A stretch of DNA of 9,594 nucleotides from Pseudomonadota bacterium (GTDB taxonomy: Bacteria; Pseudomonadota; Alphaproteobacteria; Rhodobacterales; Rhodobacteraceae). The number at the start of each line of letters is the position of its first letter. Within the stretch, counting starts at the first letter, position 1. A program made the translations under genes and the position numbers. The DNA lies in the NCBI GenBank assembly GCA_022573605.1, contig JACZTQ010000109.1, forward strand, positions 1 to 9,594, written 5' to 3'. This document shows, in pieces, positions 1 to 4,496 of the stretch. The notes beneath the pieces are model-generated. The model was not told where the DNA came from, made no database searches, and was given only the letters and a program-made list of their open reading frames with translations.

Positions 1-2
1 CC

Positions 3-131
3 CGCGGGGTCGAGTACGAGCGGATGTGCGCGGCGCTCCGGATCACCCCGGTTTCGGACCAGGTCACCGATTTCTGCCGCAGCTACATGAGCCACCAGTG
101 GCGTCGGCCCCTGCCCAACGGCGAGAGTTGA
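3..131 (+). CDS. C-terminal end of an unidentified gene (5' end outside window)
   Basis: Frame 3 is open from the window edge to a TGA at 129-131, giving 42 residues that end in RRPLPNGES. Nearly every codon ends in G or C, which is the bias of the clear genes further right, so this reads as a real gene tail and not chance. I do not recognise the family from this piece: there is no catalytic motif, and it contains a few aromatic/arginine residues (SYMSHQWRR). The neighbouring frame is also open but has poorer codon bias. A weak GAGCG/CGCTC hairpin at 137-151 follows the stop and has no T-tract. Confidence 0.6.
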   Translation, partial: RGVEYERMCAALRITPVSDQVTDFCRSYMSHQWRRPLPNGES

Positions 132-172
132 TAGCAGAGCGATTTCCGCTCGGGCAGAGTCGCTGTCCACGT

Positions 173-229
173 CGTCATTGCCGGGCCCCGGCTCGGCGGC
201 CGGGGCAGGCTTAGACCCGGCAATCCAGT
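173..229. repeat. REP-like imperfect palindrome
   Basis: The arms ATTGCCGGG (177-185) and CCCGGCAAT (216-224) are perfect reverse complements around a 30-base loop. The edges CGTC and CCAG match the edges of the cleaner copies at 328-358 and 415-445. The longer, degenerate loop suggests an older or fused copy. Confidence 0.6.
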
Positions 230-261
230 CTCTGGATCAACCGGTCAAGGGCTGGATGCCC

Positions 262-548
262 GGGTCAAACCCACTGCTGTCCGGTTTAATGCGGTTCGCA
301 CCGCTTCGCGCCCGGCCCCCCCCTCGCCGTCATTGCCGGGCTTGACCCGGCAATCCAGTTGGCGCTGATTTCATTCAATTTTCCGGGACAACCCGGATCG
401 CGCCGAAGCAGAGTCTGGATCACCGGGTCAAGCCCGGTGATGACGGCGGGAAGGGTGTCCGGGTCGCGCAAAGTGATCGAACATCGCGGTGTATCAGAGA
501 GTTATGCGCGGATAGCCAAATTAAACCGGACAGCAGTGGGTCAAGCCC
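262..548. mobile_element. MITE-like or solo-IS remnant with 18-22 bp terminal inverted repeats
   Basis: The sequence ACTGCTGTCCGGTTTAAT at 273-290 recurs as an exact reverse complement at 520-537. The match extends to 22 bases (269-290 and 520-541). The inner element is about 265 bp. Its flanks are a near-perfect direct repeat, GGGTCAAACCC (262-272) and GGGTCAAGCCC (538-548), compatible with an 11-bp target duplication. A 3-bp CAA duplication outside the 22-bp ends is an equal alternative. Removing the element and one flank copy restores an unbroken REP arm, CCCGGGTCAAGCCCGAGCA, so it seems to have jumped into a REP. No transposase is encoded inside. IS4-type elements have roughly 18-bp ends and duplications of about 10-12 bp, which would fit, but assignment to that family is a guess. 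Confidence 0.6.
328..445. repeat. Facing pair of REP palindromes (BIME-like)
   Basis: The first copy (328-358) has arms ATTGCCGGG and CCCGGCAAT around loop CTTGA. The second (415-445) has arms ATCACCGGG and CCCGGTGAT around loop TCAAG. The two are in inverted orientation, 56 bases apart, with matching outer edges CGTCAT and ATGACG. This resembles the interspersed palindromes common between genes in many Alphaproteobacteria. Each copy could fold as a 9-bp stem, and the pair could also fold together into one long cruciform. The pair sits inside the inverted-repeat element at 262-548. Confidence 0.75.
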
Positions 549-603
549 GAGCATGACGTGGGTTGGGGCCGGCGCAAGCCGGTATAAGGGGTTTTCAACA
601 GAT

Positions 604-969
604 TCATTCCTGACCGGACGGTTTCTTTCGGTACTCGTTGATCAAGCTAATCCAGCGATTTCGATCATTCACAACAAAACGCTGACTACCTTCACCCTTT
701 GAGGTCACTTTTATCGCATTCCTTAGAAAAAGGGTAATTATCAAGAAGGTCGTCCAGAACGTTGCGTTCGATGCGGGGAATGCCGCAATAATATTTGATA
801 GCGGATATTCGTCACGTATGATTGTTTTCCTTCGGTTGGTAAAAAGCAGGCGCTTATTTGTAAGTATAAGCCTGCCCCCAGGGCCGCCCCAAAGCCCGAT
901 CTTATTTGCAAATCCATCAATTATCTCTTCTTCGCCTTCCGGCAATGCCAGTATGCCCTTAATCGCCAT
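604..969 (-). CDS. GRAM/PH-like domain protein
   Basis: A 121-residue protein, length typical of stand-alone bacterial GRAM or bPH-domain proteins. After an acidic N-terminus (EGEEEII, 11-17) comes the glycine turn and strand pair GGRLILTNKRLLFTNR (31-46). This is the characteristic GRAM/PH core, where a strand carries LTNKRLLF. A polar region with YPLSNI (55-60) follows, then a hydrophobic strand or possible membrane-inserting segment (TTFLIITLFL, 73-82), and finally a basic strand and helix (QRFVVNDRNRWISLINEY, 96-113). Such folds bind lipids or proteins; no substrate can be named here. The start is supported by GGGGAG five bases upstream. The gene is visibly AT-richer than everything else in the window and its codons do not follow the local G/C-ending bias, which suggests acquisition by transfer. 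It has no functional neighbour. Confidence 0.75.
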   Translation of the reverse strand: MAIKGILALPEGEEEIIDGFANKIGLWGGPGGRLILTNKRLLFTNRRKTIIRDEYPLSNIIAAFPASNATFWTTFLIITLFLRNAIKVTSKGEGSQRFVVNDRNRWISLINEYRKKPSGQE

Positions 970-1131
970 GGTGACTCCCCCATCCCTCCGCGATTGCTCG
1001 CTTCATCAGCCTCTGCGCGTCTTCGATAGAGCGGATACGCGCCCGGCCCCGTGCTGCCTGTAATACCCGGAGCGATTTCGAGCAAGGCGAATTCACTTTG
1101 CCGCTCGGACATCGCGAAAGAACAAAGGAAA

Positions 1132-1280
1132 TTACCTTTCCGGCTGCCACGGGATTGCCGTCATCGGCGCGAGGGTCTTGATCCGGTCCAGCGACAGGAT
1201 CGGGTCGATCGGCCGCTCGACCGGCGGCGGTGGCAGCGCACGGACGGCATGGGCGGCGACGGCCCCGGCCAGCCCGCAAG
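1132..1280 (-). pseudogene. Tail of an unidentified gene, probably a remnant
   Basis: The minus frame ending in TAA at 1132-1134 has almost exclusively G/C third positions. It reads as a plausible protein end: LPPPPVERPIDPILSLDRI, then KTLAPMTAIPWQPER. There is no ATG or GTG start in the biased part. Upstream the frame runs into the REP palindromes at 1282-1313 and then the MmgE/PrpD stop; the only in-frame start is a TTG at 1326 that would have to read through the palindrome. The simplest view is the 3' end of a gene whose front was lost when the palindromes or the neighbouring genes arrived. I do not recognise the family. Confidence 0.4.
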
Positions 1281-1281
1281 C

Positions 1282-1313
1282 CCCGGCGCCGGGCCCCGGA
1301 TCGGGTCCGGGGC
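1282..1313. repeat. REP-type double palindrome after MmgE/PrpD stop
   Basis: CCCGGCGCCGGG (1282-1293) is a perfect 12-base palindrome. It abuts GCCCCGGA-TCGGG-TCCGGGGC (1293-1313), an 8-bp stem with a 5-base loop. The pair begins about 17 bases past the minus-strand stop at 1330. In RNA it would form a strong 3' hairpin that could protect or end the amidase-MmgE message. There is no T-tract, so it is not a classical intrinsic terminator. The sequence resembles the other alphaproteobacterial REPs at 173-445 but has a different core. Confidence 0.55.
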
Positions 1314-1329
1314 ATGGGGCGCGCAAGCA

Positions 1330-2688
1330 TCATCGGGTCATCTCGGCGACGGTCCCGGTCCAACTGCGCTCGAGCGCCGCGCCCTCCAGCGCCATCAGCC
1401 GGTCCAGCGCCGGGGCCATCGCGGGATAGGGTTGCGCGACGATGCCGTGGATCTTGGCGCGAATCTCGTCCGGCGCGAAGGGCAGGTCGGGGCCGCCCCG
1501 GGCCGAGAGAACCTCCTCGGTCAGCCTGGTCCCGTCGTCGAGCGTCCAGGTGACCCGCGCCGGCCGGTCGTTGGGCCACTCAAGCTCGGGCTCGAAGGGC
1601 GCCAGGGTGACCTTGTGGCGCAGCGCCGCCACCGCCGGGTGGTCGATGGTCGAGGCCTGGAAAGCCTCGGCCCCGCCAGCGCCATGCACCGCCGCCGTCG
1701 CCGCGATGTGCTGCATCGAGAACTTGGCGCCGATCGTCGTGGCTGGGTCGGGGTTGTCCATCGCGCGGGCGCGCCAGTGGGTGTCGATATGGATGCCGGC
1801 GATGCGCTCGTGCGAGGCTTGCTCGCACAGCTTGAGGGTCGCCTCGATGGTCGCGTGGCCGTACTGGCAGCAGGCGAAAACCTTGTGATAGCCGTCCGAG
1901 ATGGCCCAGTTTTCACCAAGTCCGCCGGACAATTCGCCGGCATCCGGTTTGGCCCCGAAGGCATCGGCATAGACATCGTGGAGCGCTGTCGGCAGCCCGA
2001 TAATGCCCACCGACGACCAGTCGACCGCGCGCATCCCGGCCCAGGCGCCGAGCGCGGGCCAGACATTGCGCACCAGCGAGCCCTTGATCGGGTGGCTGTA
2101 GGGGCCCGGCGCCACCATCGTCGCGGCGCTCGAGATCGCGCCCAGCGCCGCCTCGCCGGAAAGCCGGCGCAGCGCCGCCAGCGCCGCCGCCGCGCCCACC
2201 GCGGCCAGGCTGCCATGGGGGTGCAGGATCATGTTCGGGAAGGTGAAGGCGCGGGCGACGCGCGCCGCCGTCTCGTAGCCGATGACCAACGCGCGCAGCA
2301 GGTCGCGAACGCCAGCCGCTTCGGCCTCGGCCTCGGCCAGGATCGCCGGCAGGCAGTAGATGCCGGCGTGGCAGATCACCCGGCGATAGCCCTCGTCCAA
2401 CTCGCACCAGTCGGCGGCGGCGCCGTTCGCGGTGGCGGCGGAGTAGCGGTCGAGGCGCATGGCGCGGGCGTTGAAGACGGTGGCCTCGGCGGCGCCCGAG
2501 CTTTTCGCGATACCGTCCTGCATCGCCATCAGCTCCGGCTCGCCCCGCGCCGCGACGATGGCGGCGAGATCGTCCGCGAGCACCAGCGCGGCCCGGCGCC
2601 GGACCGGCTCCGGGATCGCCTCCCATTCCAGCGTGGCGCTCCAGTCGGTCAGCGCGGCGAGGCCGCGGGCGATTGCATCGGCGCTCAT
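1330..2688 (-). CDS. MmgE/PrpD family protein
   Basis: 452 residues, the usual length for this family (2-methylcitrate dehydratase, cis-aconitate decarboxylase, iminodisuccinate epimerase and relatives). The all-alpha domain shows the conserved HPHGSLAAVGAAAALA stretch (156-171, family HxTG position), and KG...N near 202-208. The C-terminal lid domain shows YHKVFACCQYGHATIEA (267-283), matching the family's K-x-x-x-CC-x-x-H-A segment. It also shows AKFSMQHIAATA (321-332) and RPARVTWTLDDG (375-386). The ATG at 2688 overlaps the upstream amidase stop as ATGA, so the two are translationally coupled; a longer open frame to 2820 overlaps that gene and is rejected. The exact reaction (hydration, dehydration, decarboxylation or epimerisation of a small polycarboxylate) cannot be read. 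Its partner suggests a dicarboxylate or its half-amide. No signal peptide, so cytosolic. Confidence 0.85.
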   Translation of the reverse strand: MSADAIARGLAALTDWSATLEWEAIPEPVRRRAALVLADDLAAIVAARGEPELMAMQDGIAKSSGAAEATVFNARAMRLDRYSAATANGAAADWCELDEGYRRVICHAGIYCLPAILAEAEAEAAGVRDLLRALVIGYETAARVARAFTFPNMILHPHGSLAAVGAAAALAALRRLSGEAALGAISSAATMVAPGPYSHPIKGSLVRNVWPALGAWAGMRAVDWSSVGIIGLPTALHDVYADAFGAKPDAGELSGGLGENWAISDGYHKVFACCQYGHATIEATLKLCEQASHERIAGIHIDTHWRARAMDNPDPATTIGAKFSMQHIAATAAVHGAGGAEAFQASTIDHPAVAALRHKVTLAPFEPELEWPNDRPARVTWTLDDGTRLTEEVLSARGGPDLPFAPDEIRAKIHGIVAQPYPAMAPALDRLMALEGAALERSWTGTVAEMTR

Positions 2689-3383
2689 GTTCGGACCTTC
2701 TCCATCGGCATTTCCGGCAGTTTCGCGATCGCCTCGGCCAGCGGCATCACGTCGGCGTATTTGGCGTTCATGTCCCAGAGGTTCACCGCGTGCGAGGTCG
2801 GGCTGCGGTCGTAGACGCATTCCTCGGGCACCACGACGCTGAAGTTGTAGGCGAAGGCGTCGGCCACCGAGGCGCGCACGCAGCCGCTGGTGGTGCAGCC
2901 GGTGACGAACAGGGTGTCGACGCCAAGGTCGATCAGGTGGCTGACCAGCGGGGTGCCGAAAAAGGCGCTGGGGTGCTTTTTCGGCAGCAATACGTCGCCC
3001 GGAACCGGGGCGACCTCCTCGACGAAGCGGTAGCCGGCGGCGTCGATGCCCATGATCGAGGGGATCTTCTCGGCCAGCCGGCCGCCATCGGTGTCCAGGT
3101 TCTTCGGCGCCACGTGGGGGTAGAGCACCGGCAGGCCGCGCGTCCGGAATGCGGCCAGCAGGAGGGCGATGCGATCGACCGCGCGCCAGCCGTCCTCGCC
3201 GCAGGCGGTGGGGTATTCCTCGATCGCCTCCCAGTAGGGTTTGCGCTGGGTGCCGACGGTGCGGTACTGGACGTCGATAATCAGCAGCCCCGCCCGGCGC
3301 CCGACGCTGCCGGCGCCGCCGAACCCGGCGGCCTGGTAGCGCCGCTCCTCCTCCTCGGGGATGATGCCGGTCCAGGGGCGCAT
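2685..3383 (-). CDS. Cysteine hydrolase, isochorismatase-like (N-carbamoylsarcosine amidase/maleamate amidase type)
   Basis: 232 residues with the full isochorismatase-fold catalytic set. Asp37 lies in LLIIDVQ; Lys135 in PKKHPSAFFGT; the nucleophile Cys168 in GCTTSGCVRAS. The 33-residue Lys-Cys spacing equals that of N-carbamoylsarcosine amidase as I recall it (Lys144, Cys177). The GCTTSGCVRAS signature and the tail HAVNLWDMNAKYADV are typical of the amidase branch (carbamoylsarcosine, maleamate NicF-like), not of true isochorismatases. Expected role: hydrolysis of an amide or ureido group with release of ammonia, in the cytosol. The start is supported by GGAGGAAAG seven bases upstream. It is the first gene of a two-gene unit with MmgE/PrpD, divergent from a NodB-type hydrolase. 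The exact substrate is unknown. Confidence 0.88.
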   Translation of the reverse strand: MRPWTGIIPEEEERRYQAAGFGGAGSVGRRAGLLIIDVQYRTVGTQRKPYWEAIEEYPTACGEDGWRAVDRIALLLAAFRTRGLPVLYPHVAPKNLDTDGGRLAEKIPSIMGIDAAGYRFVEEVAPVPGDVLLPKKHPSAFFGTPLVSHLIDLGVDTLFVTGCTTSGCVRASVADAFAYNFSVVVPEECVYDRSPTSHAVNLWDMNAKYADVMPLAEAIAKLPEMPMEKVRT

Positions 3384-3407
3384 GGGCTTTCCTCCGCAGG
3401 GTTGAAA

Positions 3408-3459
3408 TCAGGTGCAGGGAACCCTGACAGTTGACGAAGGCATCCGGGTCTTGTCAAGT
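3408..3459. promoter_or_regulatory. Possible overlapping divergent promoters and operator
   Basis: On the minus strand, a perfect -35 TTGACA (3457-3452) is spaced 17 bases from TCAACT (3434-3429), placing a start about 40 bases before the amidase ATG. On the plus strand, TTGACG (3431-3436) is spaced 17 bases from TCAAGT (3454-3459), so the two candidate promoters lie face to face on the same bases. The TTGAC/GTCAA arms (3431-3435, 3453-3457) are themselves an inverted repeat and could instead be an operator. A second inverted repeat, CAGGGAACCCTG (3415-3426), sits near the expected minus-strand start point and could bind a repressor. The -10 boxes are poor, so the promoter reading is tentative. 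Confidence 0.35.
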
Positions 3460-3483
3460 TCGTGCCAGCCGGGCCTTGCCGGA

Positions 3484-3583
3484 CAAAGGCGGGCCCAAAG
3501 CCCGCCCAAATCATGCCCATGTCGGGCCCATGTCGGGCCTAAGTCGGGCCCATGTCGGGCCCATGTCGGGCCCAAAGCGGGCC
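3484..3583. repeat. Tandem array of degenerate 11-bp repeats in a divergent leader
   Basis: Six 11-base units run without gaps from 3518 to 3583. Four are exactly CATGTCGGGCC (3518, 3529, 3551, 3562), one is TAAGTCGGGCC (3540) and one is CAAAGCGGGCC (3573). The register continues to the left in decayed form: CAAATCATGCC (3507), CAAAGCCCGCC (3496) and a 12-base CAAAGGCGGGCC (3484). Each junction creates a GGGCCC palindrome. The left part also folds as a 7-bp hairpin, GGCGGGC/GCCCGCC (3488-3494, 3500-3506). The array ends 25 bases before the ATG of the NodB-type gene, between the two divergent units. The 11-base period is about one helical turn, so equivalent faces of each unit line up. Confidence 0.85.
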
Positions 3584-3608
3584 CCCTGAAAACGGCCCCG
3601 GAGGACCG

Positions 3609-4496
3609 ATGGACCTGCCTCGCCACGACCGCTACGACTACTCCGCGCTGCCCACCCGGGCCGACTATTCCTGGCCCGGCGCCAAGCGCCTCGCGGTCTG
3701 CATCTGCAACAATATCGAGCAGTTCGCCTTCCTCTCCGGCCTCGGCAGCGACAGCACCCGGGCCGGTGCGCCGCAGAGCACCCGCAACTACGCCTGGCGC
3801 GACTACGGCAACCGGGTCGGGCAGTGGTATCTCTTTGATCTGCTGGACGAGTTGGGTGTCCCGGCCTCGCACAACGTCAACTCGGCGGTGCTCGACGCCT
3901 GCCCGGAAATCGTCGAGCGGATCAAGCTTCGCGGGGACGAGGTGATCGGCCACGGCCGCACCAACGCCGAGCGCCAGGACGTGCTGTCAGAGGCCGAGGA
4001 GGCAAGGCTGATTTCCGAGAGCACGCAAGGGGTTGTCCGCCATTTCGGCGCACCTCCGGCGGGCTGGCTGGGGCCCTACCTGGCCCAATCCCCGGTCACC
4101 CTCGACCTGCTCAAGGAGGCCGGCTACGCCTACGTCCTCGACTGGCCGGCCGACGACCAGCCGTTCTGGATGCGGACCCGGGCCGGGCCGATCCTTTCGG
4201 TGCCCTACTCGATCGAGATCAACGACTCGCCGGCGCTGGTGTATCGCCAGCACAGTGCGCGCGAGTTCGAGCAGATGATGATCGACCAGTTCGACGAGAT
4301 GCTGTTCCAGTCGGAGCGCCGGCCGCTGGTCTACACCGTGGTGCTGCACCCGTTCGTGATCGGACAGCCGTTCCGGCTGCGGGCGTTGCGGCGCGCGCTG
4401 GCGCATATCCTCCGCCATCGCGACCGGCTTTGGCTGACCACGCCGGGCGAGATCGCGCGCCATTGTATGAACCTTGCTCCGGGCCTGATCCCATAG
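3609..4496 (+). CDS. Polysaccharide deacetylase (NodB/PuuE-type) family C-N hydrolase, possibly allantoinase/imidase-like
   Basis: 295 residues from the ATG at 3609, which is preceded by GGAGGA; an in-frame ATG at 3552 lies inside the 11-bp repeats and is rejected. The N-terminus RHDRYDYSALPTRADYSWPG is typical of the PuuE-like branch. The NodB barrel is shown by AVCICNNIEQF (29-39, motif 1 place), GHGRTNAERQ (114-123, motif 2), WLGPY (153-157), LDWPADDQPFW (177-187) and LHPFVIGQPFR (246-256) with the late conserved His247. The classic TFDD pair is absent, as in PuuE and imidase relatives that act on ring amides instead of N-acetyl sugars. No signal peptide, so it works inside the cell. Known relatives open allantoin or cyclic imides, and the about 293-residue bacterial imidases are of similar length as I recall. 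A cysteine amidase stands divergently next door and a transporter overlaps downstream. The substrate is inferred, not shown. Confidence 0.8.
   Translation: MDLPRHDRYDYSALPTRADYSWPGAKRLAVCICNNIEQFAFLSGLGSDSTRAGAPQSTRNYAWRDYGNRVGQWYLFDLLDELGVPASHNVNSAVLDACPEIVERIKLRGDEVIGHGRTNAERQDVLSEAEEARLISESTQGVVRHFGAPPAGWLGPYLAQSPVTLDLLKEAGYAYVLDWPADDQPFWMRTRAGPILSVPYSIEINDSPALVYRQHSAREFEQMMIDQFDEMLFQSERRPLVYTVVLHPFVIGQPFRLRALRRALAHILRHRDRLWLTTPGEIARHCMNLAPGLIP

Larger units (their letters stand above)
132..603. other. Gene-free repeat region between gene tail and GRAM gene
   Basis: I find no convincing gene in these 470 bases. Short open frames on both strands (286-471 minus, 359-556 plus) are built almost wholly from the repeated palindromes and show no codon bias. 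The stretch is a stack of REP-like sequences with a terminal-inverted-repeat element inside it, listed separately. A short stable stem-loop, CCGGC-GCAA-GCCGG with a GNRA-type tetraloop, lies at 569-582. It could end transcription of the minus-strand gene at 604, but no T-run follows on either strand. Confidence 0.6.
970..1329. other. Debris region between GRAM gene and MmgE/PrpD gene
   Basis: No full-length gene is evident. The right half contains the codon-biased gene tail (1132-about 1280, minus) and a double palindrome (1282-1313), both listed separately. The left half (970-1131) has two overlapping minus-strand frames with protein-like stretches. One starts at GTG 1096 and would give 45 residues ending RLMKRAIAEGWGSHHGD, overlapping the GRAM start by 11 bases. 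The other starts at ATG 1112 (MSERQSEFALLEIAPG). Neither has a clear codon bias, so this may be a frameshifted remnant or the leader of the GRAM transcript. Confidence 0.4.

Noticed and set aside
173..445. CRISPR array
   Set aside because: The repeated units are inverted palindromes of differing core with irregular spacing, not direct repeats with uniform spacers, and no cas gene is visible.
1051..2814. 587-codon plus-strand open frame opposite MmgE/PrpD
   Set aside because: Its translation is Arg/Gly/Ala-rich without family motifs, whereas the opposite strand gives a complete MmgE/PrpD protein. It is a shadow of GC bias.
2689..2820. Upstream extension of the MmgE/PrpD frame to 2820
   Set aside because: It would overlap the amidase by 130 bases and is not family-like. 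The ATGA-coupled start at 2688 gives the usual family length.
3552..3608. Earlier ATG for the NodB-type gene at 3552
   Set aside because: These codons are the 11-bp repeats. The ATG at 3609 has GGAGGA and begins the family-typical N-terminus.
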